Under the pieces are notes generated by a model. It searched no databases. It was not told the DNA's origin and saw nothing but the letters and a program-made list of their open reading frames with translations. A stretch of 26,697 bases of DNA from the NCBI GenBank assembly GCA_049325575.1, contig JBMOLK010000345.1, positions 1-26,697 of the forward strand, given 5' to 3'. The DNA is from JBMOLK01 sp049325575 (lineage in GTDB: Bacteria > Bacillota > Clostridia > Acetivibrionales > Acetivibrionaceae). The translations under genes and the position numbers were made by a program. Positions 15,550 through 23,146 of the stretch are shown in pieces (the first letter of the stretch is position 1; the number at the start of each line of letters is the position of its first letter).

Positions 15550-18522
15550 ATGTACGAAAAACTTGCAGCCAGAAGTGTGAAAATAACACCTGAATCAGTG
15601 CTTCTAAGCAGTTTTAAGGGTGTTTTGAAGGATGAGTGGATAGTTGACGCAATGTTTGCAGATACAACATTTAAGAGTGTTATAGGTGTAGCCAACCTGC
15701 CGTTTAAAGTACCCGCTGTTCTTCAGCTTTTAAAGAACAGTGATGTGGCAGCGTACTTGCTTACCCAGACTGTAAACGACAGCTCTGTAATGATTGTCAT
15801 TGAAGATAACAGTGTAAAGGTGTTTAAGAATAAAGCAAATGAAGTACAGGAAACAGATGCTCCTTCCGATATAAAGCAAGGTATTGCAAAAATATTGTCT
15901 AATGTAAAGACTTGGGCGGGCTTGTTAAATGAAAAGGGTGAGCATGTTGTAGATCTTCGCACACCTGCACCGGGACCACATTTCTATGTAAACCTGCTTT
16001 TAGGAAACAGGGTAGGCTATGACCATGCCCTGCAAACTACACCAAAGAGTGTTGTTGACAGACTTGGTAGAGGAAGCTTCAGGTCACACGCTGCAACACA
16101 GGTTTTAGCAACCCGTTGGGACATGAGGCAGGAAGAAAACGGATTCCCTGCAAACCGCCAGTTTTACCTTGTTGAAGACTTCAAAAAAATATTCTATTCG
16201 GCGGACCCAAATGATACCAATATTGAAACCGCAGTATGTACTCACTCACAGAACCATACTGTTATTGAATACAAGACAAAATGTGGTTTGGAAATAAAGA
16301 GAACCATATTTATTCTTCCTCAAATGGATGGAATGCCTTTGGCTACCGAAGTTCAGAGGATAGAAGTCAAGAACCTTACAAACAAATCAAGGAATCTTAA
16401 GATTGTGTACACGGGAATGTTTGGCCCGGCTACACCACATGCTATATTTGAAGACGTTACATATACAAATGTTATTATGCAGTCTTCAATACTTAGAAAA
16501 GATGATGGTTCAATTATGGCTATAAGCCCTGATTATTATCCGGAGCCATGCAGGGAAGATGTAAGATTCAGCTCAATGATTATAAGAAACGGAAACAGCA
16601 TTGAGTTCCCTAAGGAATTCTGTGCAAACTACAATGAGCTTGTTGGAAGCGGCACATTAGAGAACCCGGAAAACGTATGCAAGCTTAGCAACAATTTTTA
16701 CCGTAAAGGGCCTGGTTTCTTCGCATTAGGCGGGGAATTGAAATTGGATCCAAACGGCAGCTCAATTGTAGATAATTTCACCGGCCTTGTTTCAAACAAG
16801 GTTAACAGCAGCTTTAATGAAGACACCTATAAAGTAGAGATAGAGAGCCTTATAAACAAGTTCTCAAAGGATGAAGAAGTTGTAAAGGCATTTGAAAAGA
16901 CACAAAAGTTTATTGAGAGCTACAGCAGTTTCATGCAGCTTAAGACGGAAGATGAAGCCTTTAATACATATTTCAATAAAAACCTTCCGTTCCAGGTGTT
17001 GTACCAGACCTTTGTATCAAGGTCCTTCTGTCAGACACAGAAAGGATACAGGGAAATCGGATTTAGAGAAATTCAGGATATATATGCTACAATGTACTAT
17101 TTCGTAAGTATGGGAGAAAGCGACTTTGTAAAGCAGCTTCTTAAGGAATGGTGCTCTAAAATATTCGAATTTGGTTTTGCATACCACAACTTTTTCTGGG
17201 TTGGAAAAGAACCTGGAAAGTGGTCGGATGATTCACTGTGGTTTGTTCAGGCTGCATACCGTTATATAAGCCTCACTGGAGATATGGGATTCCTCGATGA
17301 GGAAGTTGAAGTTGCAGGAACTTCACCCGTTAGAACAAGGCCTGTTTATGAAACCATAAAGGCACTCATAAGATACTCTGCAGAAATATCTGTAGGTAAA
17401 CATGGACTGCCGCTTCTTGATAATGCTGACTGGAACGACTGCCTAAAGCTTGACAATAACTTTATTGACGGTATAACAAAGGAAAAGCGCTACCGTGAAC
17501 AGCTTGAGAAAAAGGGTGGAAAGATAGGCGACCCATTTGAAAGCGACTATACTGAAAGCACAATGAATGCCTTCCTCCTAAAGGTTGCCATAGATGAAAT
17601 GATCAGTCTTTGCGGTGAAAAGGGAGATAGTGAATATAAGGCGCAGCTTGAAAAGCTTTCACAAAAGTTGTATAACAGCGTTCAGGAGCATGTTTGGAAG
17701 GGTGACTTCTTTGCAAGAGCACTGTTTAACAGGTATAAGAACAAAGAGTTTGAATACCTGGGAGCAAAAGGAGATAAACTGTCAGCAGATCCTAATATTG
17801 ACGGTTCATACTTCCTGAACTCCTTCAACTGGTCCATACTTGCAGATTGTGCAACTGAAGAACAGATGTCAATCATGCTTGATGTCATGGAAAAGACACT
17901 TAAGACACCTTATGGACTTAAGGTTGTTACCTTAACAGATTTGGGCAAGGTTGCCAATGATACAGCAACAGGGCACTACTTCCCGGGAGACAGGGAAAAC
18001 GGAGGAGTATTCAAGCATGCCACAATGATGGCTACTGCTGCTATGTTTAAAGCAGCAAAGACGGTTAAGGATAAAAATCTTGCAGCCAGACTTGCAAATC
18101 TCGGATATTGGATGGTGGATCTTGTTGCTCCATACAGGACAATGGTTAATCCGTTTACTATCTGTGGTAACCCAAGATTCTGTACCCAGTATAACAATAG
18201 TGATACTGGTGAGAACATAGGACCTATGCTTAGCGGTACATCAACATGGCTGATCCTTACCCTGATGTCTGCCTTCGGCTTGGAATACACAACAAAGGGC
18301 CTGATAATCGACCCTGTAATAAGAGAAGAACAGCAGTCAACAGCTTATACAGTTAATACCGGTAAGGCAGTTTACAATATCCATGTTAAGAAGCCTAAGG
18401 GTTTCTACCGTGTTGCAGATGGCAATGCAAAGATTACTGTTGATGGTAAAGCGATAGAGGGGAATCTTGTTCCTCTGTTTGATGACAATAAAGAACATAA
18501 TGTGGAAGTGGCTTTTTCATAG
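15550..18522 (+). CDS. cdp: Cellodextrin phosphorylase (GH94)
   Basis: 990 aa, close to the roughly 984 aa of known clostridial cellodextrin phosphorylases and much longer than cellobiose phosphorylase. Reaction: phosphorolysis of cellodextrins of three or more glucoses from the non-reducing end, giving glucose-1-phosphate and a shorter chain (EC 2.4.1.49). An extra N-terminal region (about 1-120) precedes the beta-sandwich and the (alpha/alpha)6 barrel. Catalytic Asp is the second Asp of ADWNDC, residue 630. Other marks: WVGKEPGKWSDDSLWFVQAA and the NSDTGENIGPMLSGTSTW stretch near the phosphate site. GAGGAGG at 15537-15543 lies in the 13-base gap after cbp, so the genes are co-transcribed. 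A strong terminator follows. No signal peptide, hence cytoplasmic. Confidence 0.95.
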   Translation: MYEKLAARSVKITPESVLLSSFKGVLKDEWIVDAMFADTTFKSVIGVANLPFKVPAVLQLLKNSDVAAYLLTQTVNDSSVMIVIEDNSVKVFKNKANEVQETDAPSDIKQGIAKILSNVKTWAGLLNEKGEHVVDLRTPAPGPHFYVNLLLGNRVGYDHALQTTPKSVVDRLGRGSFRSHAATQVLATRWDMRQEENGFPANRQFYLVEDFKKIFYSADPNDTNIETAVCTHSQNHTVIEYKTKCGLEIKRTIFILPQMDGMPLATEVQRIEVKNLTNKSRNLKIVYTGMFGPATPHAIFEDVTYTNVIMQSSILRKDDGSIMAISPDYYPEPCREDVRFSSMIIRNGNSIEFPKEFCANYNELVGSGTLENPENVCKLSNNFYRKGPGFFALGGELKLDPNGSSIVDNFTGLVSNKVNSSFNEDTYKVEIESLINKFSKDEEVVKAFEKTQKFIESYSSFMQLKTEDEAFNTYFNKNLPFQVLYQTFVSRSFCQTQKGYREIGFREIQDIYATMYYFVSMGESDFVKQLLKEWCSKIFEFGFAYHNFFWVGKEPGKWSDDSLWFVQAAYRYISLTGDMGFLDEEVEVAGTSPVRTRPVYETIKALIRYSAEISVGKHGLPLLDNADWNDCLKLDNNFIDGITKEKRYREQLEKKGGKIGDPFESDYTESTMNAFLLKVAIDEMISLCGEKGDSEYKAQLEKLSQKLYNSVQEHVWKGDFFARALFNRYKNKEFEYLGAKGDKLSADPNIDGSYFLNSFNWSILADCATEEQMSIMLDVMEKTLKTPYGLKVVTLTDLGKVANDTATGHYFPGDRENGGVFKHATMMATAAMFKAAKTVKDKNLAARLANLGYWMVDLVAPYRTMVNPFTICGNPRFCTQYNNSDTGENIGPMLSGTSTWLILTLMSAFGLEYTTKGLIIDPVIREEQQSTAYTVNTGKAVYNIHVKKPKGFYRVADGNAKITVDGKAIEGNLVPLFDDNKEHNVEVAFS

Positions 18523-18606
18523 TATTTGAAATTCATTTCCTGTGTTTGTGCCTTGTATGATCAAGAAATAAGTGGCGTTACGGGAACTGGAACAGTTTAA
18601 AAAGAT

Positions 18607-18657
18607 ACACGCCGGTTGTTTTGAGAGTTTTACATAATAACAACCGGCGTGTTTTTT
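18607..18657 (+). terminator. Rho-independent terminator of the phosphorylase operon
   Basis: ACACGCCGGTTGTT at 18607-18620 pairs perfectly with AACAACCGGCGTGT at 18639-18652 (14 bp, 18-base loop) and is followed by a T-run (18652-18657). On the other strand the stem is followed by a shorter T-rich stretch, so weak bidirectional function is possible. Confidence 0.92.
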
Positions 18658-18755
18658 GTATATTACTTTTCGTATTAACAAATTTAAAGCGACTTTCTTC
18701 TTTACACTCATAATGGCAAAGACTGCAACAAAGCACGGTAAACATATCGGAATTA

Positions 18756-18784
18756 TTGGAATATAAATGTGTTTTTTATAAGAT
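18756..18784 (+). promoter_or_regulatory. Candidate promoter for the DUF485-symporter pair
   Basis: In the 331-base gap 18523-18853, after the terminator, TTGGAA at 18756-18761 and TAAGAT at 18779-18784 are separated by 17 bases. The match is moderate. Nothing else gene-like was seen in the gap; no sigma-54 type GG/GC spacing was found. Confidence 0.3.
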
Positions 18785-18853
18785 TAAGTTATCTGTATAG
18801 AAAAATAGGATTATTGTTGAAAAAGATTAATAAAGAATAGGGAGGCGGTCAAA

Positions 18854-19138
18854 ATGTCGCATGGTCCTTCAACAGAGTGGAAGGAAGATAAATGTTCCCC
18901 TGTAAAAGCACGTATAGGGATATGGATGTTTATCATTTATACAATCGTGTATGCAGGATTTATCATTATAAATGTTACAAAACCTGAGCTTATGAGTATA
19001 GACATCGGAGCTATGAATCTTGCTATAGTATATGGTTTTGGGCTTATTATAGTAGCTCTTGTTCAGGCTGTAATATACAATCACATCTGCACAAAAATGG
19101 AAGAGAAAGAAAATGATTTAGGGGGGAGCACAAAATGA
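18854..19138 (+). CDS. DUF485 family small membrane protein
   Basis: 94 aa with two membrane helices (about residues 23-45 and 55-77) and a charged C-terminus. The arrangement and the motif ending GLIIVALVQAVIYNHIC fit the DUF485 (YjcH-like) family, which is encoded immediately upstream of acetate-permease-type sodium:solute symporters. Ribosome binding site GGGAGG at 18840-18845. The stop overlaps the next start by 4 bases (ATGA), so it is probably made with the symporter in a fixed ratio. Known: YjcH accompanies ActP in E. coli; exact role is unclear. Confidence 0.88.
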   Translation: MSHGPSTEWKEDKCSPVKARIGIWMFIIYTIVYAGFIIINVTKPELMSIDIGAMNLAIVYGFGLIIVALVQAVIYNHICTKMEEKENDLGGSTK

Positions 19139-21081
19139 ATTACCAAGCCTCATCTTGGGCTGTTATAATATTTGTTGGATTTGTTATATCTGTACTAGGT
19201 ATTTCTTACTACTTTGCCAGACGTACAAAGTCGGCAGAAGGCTATTATGCTGCCGGAGGTTCCATACACTGGTCTGTTAATGGTGTTGCGTTTGCAGGAG
19301 ATTATCTTTCAGCAGCATCCTTTCTCGGAATTTGCGGAATGATAGCAATGTATGGTTATGATGGATATCTTTACTCAATTGGTTATCTTGCAGGTTGGAT
19401 AGTTGCACTTTTTGTAGTGGCTGAACCTATGAAAAGACTTGGAAAGTTCACCTTCACAGACGCACTTGATTCAAAGTTCAATTCTAAGGCAATCAAACTT
19501 ACTGCAGCAATCAGTACTCTTGTAGTTTCAGTTTTTTACCTGATACCACAGATGGTTGGAGCAGGGTCTCTTGTCACCCCTCTTCTGGGATTGCCGCACG
19601 CAGCAGGGGTTATAATGGTAGGCGTTATTGTAATAGTTATTGTATCAACAGCGGGAATGGCTTCAACTACTTATGTACAATTTTTAAAAGGTGCCTTATT
19701 GATTATTTTTTCAATAATGCTGGTTACCCTTGTACTGTCAAGGGGATTGTCTACAGCACCTGATCAGGGCGGAGATGTGCCATATCATAGCTTTACTTCA
19801 ATAAAGATTAGTGAGCTTTCTGATAATAGTTTAAGTTTGTCGGATAATTCATATAAAATAGAAAATACATATGAATCAGGTAAAATGAAATTTGTAAAAC
19901 TCTCAAAAGATAATAACTATTCTTTCTGGAAAATAAACGAAGAGGGCATGGTACTTGAAGAGACCCTTTCTGTGACGATTCTTCCTAACGGGGAAAAGCT
20001 TTATAACGGCGAACCAAAAGAAAATGAGAAATTTTTTCAGGTTGGTAGTCTAAGTGATATCGAGGGACAAAAGGATGCTAAAACAGGTTCTTTAAATATT
20101 TTTAGTTTCATTGAAAAGATTAAAAAGTCTAATACGGTACTTTGGAGTTCAGCAGTAATAAAGGATGGACAGGATAGTGTTACCGTTTACTATCAAAAGA
20201 TTACCCCGGGAAAAGATGTTTTAAGCCCTGGACTTAAGTTTAAAGTTGATCCTGCCAAGGGGGCCACGCCAAAGGATAGACTGAATTTTGTGTCTCTTAT
20301 GCTGGCGCTTTTCCTGGGAAACGCATCTCTTCCTCATATTCTGATCAGGTATTACACTGTTCCGAGTCCTGCTTGTGCAAGAAAGTCTACAATAGTGGCT
20401 ATAGCAGTAATTGGTCTTTTCTATGTGCTCACTTTATATATGGGGTTGGGAGCTATGGTAAATGGAGTTATCGATCTTAACAATGACAATATGTCCGCTC
20501 CGCTTCTGGCTAAGTCTTTTGGAATATCAATTTTTGCAGCTATTTCAGCAATAGCTTTTGCAACCGTACTTGGAACGGTTAGTGGTCTTATAGTAGCTGC
20601 TTCGGGTGCCGTTGCACATGATTTGATGGACAAGTTTATGGGTATAAAAATGACAGACAAAGCAAAAGTCAAGGCCGGTAAAATTTCTGCCCTTGTAGTA
20701 GGTTGTATTGCCATAGTTTTAGGTATTCTATTTGAAGGTATGAATGTATCTTATCTTGTTGGATGGGCATTTGCAGTTGCAGCGTCAGCAAACCTGCCGG
20801 CAATAGTAATGATATTATTTTGGAAAAAGACAACTGCCAAGGGTGTTGTAGCGTCTATAACCGTAGGACTTGTGTCTGCCCTTGGAATAATATTGTTATC
20901 TCAGGAGACCTTTGATAAAGTTTACCATCTTACAAATGTAAAAGCTCCAATGCCTATAAACAATCCGGCAATTATTTCAGTACCCTTAAGCTTTATAGCA
21001 TTAATAGTAGTTTCAATACTTACTCAAAAAAAGGAAGCTGATATTAGCGTAAATGCTATGAGGAACGAAGCTATAAGCTAA
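19135..21081 (+). CDS. Sodium:solute symporter, acetate-permease (ActP) type, with a large extra loop
   Basis: 648 aa; E. coli ActP has about 549. About 13 membrane segments. Family marks: YYAAGGSIHWSVNGVAFAGDYLSAASFLGICG at the N-terminal third (given by parts: residues 38-69), QFLKGALLI near 182-190, and LFLGNASLPHILIRYYTVP at about 392-410, the position of the conserved GTAGLPHILMRF of ActP. Between residues about 205 and 385 there is a hydrophilic insertion, roughly 100 or more residues longer than in ActP, rich in Lys, Ser and Asn. Likely substrate is acetate or another short carboxylate with Na+, by family; not proven. Overlaps the DUF485 gene by 4 bases; GGGGGGAG at 19121-19128 is its ribosome binding site. 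Confidence 0.9.
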   Translation: MNYQASSWAVIIFVGFVISVLGISYYFARRTKSAEGYYAAGGSIHWSVNGVAFAGDYLSAASFLGICGMIAMYGYDGYLYSIGYLAGWIVALFVVAEPMKRLGKFTFTDALDSKFNSKAIKLTAAISTLVVSVFYLIPQMVGAGSLVTPLLGLPHAAGVIMVGVIVIVIVSTAGMASTTYVQFLKGALLIIFSIMLVTLVLSRGLSTAPDQGGDVPYHSFTSIKISELSDNSLSLSDNSYKIENTYESGKMKFVKLSKDNNYSFWKINEEGMVLEETLSVTILPNGEKLYNGEPKENEKFFQVGSLSDIEGQKDAKTGSLNIFSFIEKIKKSNTVLWSSAVIKDGQDSVTVYYQKITPGKDVLSPGLKFKVDPAKGATPKDRLNFVSLMLALFLGNASLPHILIRYYTVPSPACARKSTIVAIAVIGLFYVLTLYMGLGAMVNGVIDLNNDNMSAPLLAKSFGISIFAAISAIAFATVLGTVSGLIVAASGAVAHDLMDKFMGIKMTDKAKVKAGKISALVVGCIAIVLGILFEGMNVSYLVGWAFAVAASANLPAIVMILFWKKTTAKGVVASITVGLVSALGIILLSQETFDKVYHLTNVKAPMPINNPAIISVPLSFIALIVVSILTQKKEADISVNAMRNEAIS

Positions 21082-21114
21082 ACCATGCTGTATAACTTTT
21101 AAAAAATTTAAAAT

Positions 21115-21158
21115 TTTAACTTTTTTGTAACCATTTAAGGTTAGCTTTAATATATAAT
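21115..21158 (+). promoter_or_regulatory. Promoter-like element with direct-repeat box (OmpR-type regulator geometry)
   Basis: TTTAAC (21115-21120), 5 Ts, TGTAAC (21126-21131), then 21 bases and TATAAT (21153-21158). The two half-sites are 11 bases apart, as for DNA sites of OmpR/PhoB-type regulators. The same box, followed by CATTTA and with the same 21-base distance to TATAAT, is found at 25231-25274. No gene starts downstream, so it may drive a non-coding transcript. Confidence 0.5.
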
Positions 21159-21474
21159 AAACTTGAAGTACTTCAAATAATATTATTTGCACACACAATA
21201 TTATAACTCTTGTATACAAGACTGTTTGGCAAAACTAACCTAAAGAATAAATATGCACATATTCAGTAATTGATTTTGTAGAGCATTGAAAACTATATAA
21301 AGCAACGTTCCTACAAATCGCCAGAATAATCTTCTTAATCGTACTTGTCTTAAGATTTCTACTAAATAAACTATATTCAAGGCTTCTCACCACTCATAGC
21401 AGTTATGTATCTGTACTCTTTACAGCTGATTTGTACTAATTATCAAGTAGTTGTTAGGTGGTCTTATAAATTGT

Positions 21475-21502
21475 TTGACATTTTAAGTATTGACGCGCGC
21501 GT
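21475..21502 (+). promoter_or_regulatory. TTGACA box and second LacI-operator-like CGCGCG site
   Basis: A perfect -35 TTGACA at 21475-21480 is followed by ACGCGCGCGT, a perfect palindrome at 21493-21502, which shares CGCGCGTT with the operator at 11971-11980. No good -10 lies at 16-18 bases, though TATAGA is at 21509. An operator from a lost sugar gene, or a site for a local transcript, are both possible. Confidence 0.35.
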
Positions 21503-21897
21503 TAATCATATAGAGAACTGTTATAAAAATTTGTGTGACGACTGGTATAGAACTAAGGGGGAAAACAAAAAGATAGAGAATTATTGAATTTAGTCAAATT
21601 AGTTATGCAGGCGTTTTTTAGACACAACTGGTGACTGAATATTGATTATTTTAGAGACTATTGATTTACTGGTGAGAGAGATATAACTTCTTAGGGGGAA
21701 ATACGATACCTACACTGCACAAGCTGATAGGAGCGGAAATTACTTTAAAGATTAAGGCAGACAGGTGTCAGCACTGGGATGAGCTTCGAAATCAGCGTAA
21801 GATAACACTGTAAGGACCAGGGATGGTTAAAAGTATATGGGTGATCACCCGCAAGATGTTAAAATTTATTGAAGTTTATTATACAAATTTTATAAAA

Positions 21898-21948
21898 GCA
21901 GCTTGTTTCGTGAGAAAGGTACAGCTGCGAATTTGCAAATAGTACCTT
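21898..21948 (+). ncRNA. Candidate H-type pseudoknot RNA structure
   Basis: GCAGCT (21898-21903) pairs with AGCTGC (21923-21928), and AAGGTAC (21916-21922) pairs with GTACCTT (21942-21948). The order a-b-a'-b' with a 12-base first loop, no gap between b and a', and a 13-base last loop is pseudoknot topology. A small hairpin AAGGT-CAAT-ACCTT follows at about 21951-21964. Structure is by eye; no known RNA family was recognised. Confidence 0.35.
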
Positions 21949-22216
21949 GAAAGGTCAATACCTTACTCTTTCATACATCCCTTGATTATCTTGGTGTCAA
22001 AAGCATTAATGCACCAGGGGCTGGGATTTAAGATTAATACAATTACCAGCCCTTCTCTACTTATAAATTGACTCTTACAGATATTGACATCACATATTAT
22101 ACTCTTACCTGCTAGTGCCTCGTAACGTAACTCTTTTCTTGAGCATGCGAGGCACAAACATAGGAAGTGCATTTATAACATTATGAAAGACTGGAAATTT
22201 GTAATGTTAAAAAGCA

Positions 22217-22711
22217 CTAGCTTCTTAAGTTATTATAAATTATATAACCGCCAAGGGTTAATAGAGCAAGAGGGATTATTAATCCAAAATCTATAAAAGA
22301 CATAAAACTATTTAATACTATTATAGAAAGTGAAACCATAGCAACAGCTGTCAGGATAGATACGGGAATAAGAAGCGCTTTCGGCCTTCCTGAAAACAGA
22401 TAGAGCTGAAACAGGCCTATTGCTACAGACAATATGTATATTGGCCAGGTATAGGCTGCAAATCGCCAGCCTGTAAAGGTTTCAAAGAAGAAAAGCAAGC
22501 CGATGGTTGTCAATATACCACCGGGTACAAGCAGTCCAGGCGCTTTACGGCCGATGAAATAGCTCATTTCAAATACCAGCCCGGGTCCCAACACAAATAT
22601 TGGCCATAAGGTATGCCAGCCAAATATATTTACGTTAAATGCATTACTATATAATAACAATCCTCCGATAAAAATCAGTATTAATCCCCAGATAGGGCTC
22701 CCTCTTTTCAT
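22217..22711 (-). CDS. LiaF/LiaI-like multi-pass membrane protein (DUF5668-type)
   Basis: 164 aa, nearly all hydrophobic: about five or six helices, with the pattern IWGLILIFIGGLLLYSNAF then TLWPIFVLGPGLVFE, typical of the N-terminal membrane region of LiaF-like and DUF5668 proteins. It ends IPLALLTLGGYIIYNNLRS. Family knowledge: such proteins are often encoded near two-component systems that sense envelope stress. Here it is divergent from a response regulator gene 435 bases away. TCCTCC on the plus strand at 22718-22723 is its ribosome binding site, and TATAAT on the minus strand (22769-22774) a likely -10. No soluble C-terminal domain, so it is not a full LiaF. Confidence 0.8.
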   Translation of the reverse strand: MKRGSPIWGLILIFIGGLLLYSNAFNVNIFGWHTLWPIFVLGPGLVFEMSYFIGRKAPGLLVPGGILTTIGLLFFFETFTGWRFAAYTWPIYILSVAIGLFQLYLFSGRPKALLIPVSILTAVAMVSLSIIVLNSFMSFIDFGLIIPLALLTLGGYIIYNNLRS

Positions 22712-23146
22712 ATAGATTCCTCCATTACTAATCTTATTTTTATAAAAATGCCAGACATCTTTTTACCTATTATACGTATATAGTAGTATAAAGTCTTAAA
22801 GAATTTAATAAATTTTATAATGTTTATCCTTTGTTACGGACTGATTAAAAGCAGCAGCTAGGTAAGTGGCGTAGCGAATTGCGACGATATATTGTATAAA
22901 AATACCAAAGCTAAGATAAATTTAGGACTCAATTTTTTCTCGTTGATCTTGTATAATATATTAGATGCATAATTTATTATATTTATAAGCTATCTTATTT
23001 GTTAAAGGTAACCAAGCCCAAATTCATTAAATTTGGCCTTTGTTATTTTTTTGGAAATTGGTTATCTGCTGTTTATAAATCGCGTATAACATAATAGATA
23101 TATAGAGAAGCGATTTATATAAAATAACCTGAAAAGGAATGATTTT
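22712..23146. other. Divergent intergenic region with promoters and inverted repeats
   Basis: 435 bases between the minus-strand membrane protein and the response regulator. On the minus strand a TATAAT lies at 22769-22774. A near-perfect 17-bp palindrome (CGTAGCGAATTGCGACG, one mismatched pair and one central wobble) is at 22870-22886. CCAAATT...AATTTGG near 23020-23039, followed by T-rich DNA, may be a weak terminator. TATAAATCGC (23074-23083) and GCGATTTATA (23110-23119) form a perfect 10-bp inverted repeat just before the response regulator gene. No gene was seen. Confidence 0.5.
23074..23119. promoter_or_regulatory. Perfect 10-bp inverted repeat in front of the response regulator gene
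   Basis: TATAAATCGC and GCGATTTATA, 26 bases apart. The spacer contains TATAAC (23085-23090) and CATAAT (23090-23095), either of which could be a -10 box. It may be an autoregulatory site or a 5' leader stem-loop; -35 sequences are poor, as in activated promoters. Confidence 0.4.

Larger units (their letters stand above)
21082..22216. other. Gene-free region rich in palindromes and stem-loops
   Basis: About 1.1 kb without a convincing gene on either strand; the few open frames lack start signals and recognisable products. It holds a promoter-like element (21115-21158), perfect palindromes TTGAAGTACTTCAA (21163-21176), TCTTGTATACAAGA (21208-21221) and GGGTGATCACCC (21839-21850), a CGCGCG operator-like site (21493-21502), a possible pseudoknot (21898-21948), and stem-loops at 22017-22052, 22115-22155 and 22176-22209. 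It may be one or more regulatory RNAs, or the remains of a lost operon with its operators. Confidence 0.5.

Noticed and set aside
21082..21114. Terminator after the symporter gene
   Set aside because: Only AT-only self-complementarity is present; no G/C stem with a T-run.
21290..21439. Short hydrophobic open frame (FLQIARIIFLIVLVLRFLL)
   Set aside because: No start codon or ribosome binding site, no family recognised; could be a relic but cannot be supported.
21405..21587. 60-codon plus-strand frame
   Set aside because: No ribosome binding site, crosses the TTGACA and CGCGCG sites, and the product resembles nothing.
21694..21810. Open frame with product including TLHKLIGAEITLKIKADR
   Set aside because: About 39 codons, no start codon with a ribosome binding site, no recognised family; kept as non-coding.
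21720..21860. Possible known riboswitch or structured RNA class (cobalamin, c-di-GMP, THF, tmRNA, RNase P considered)
   Set aside because: None of the conserved cores of these classes could be found by eye; only general structure is claimed.
21963..22172. 69-codon minus-strand frame
   Set aside because: Overlies the strong stem-loops; no start signals or recognisable product.
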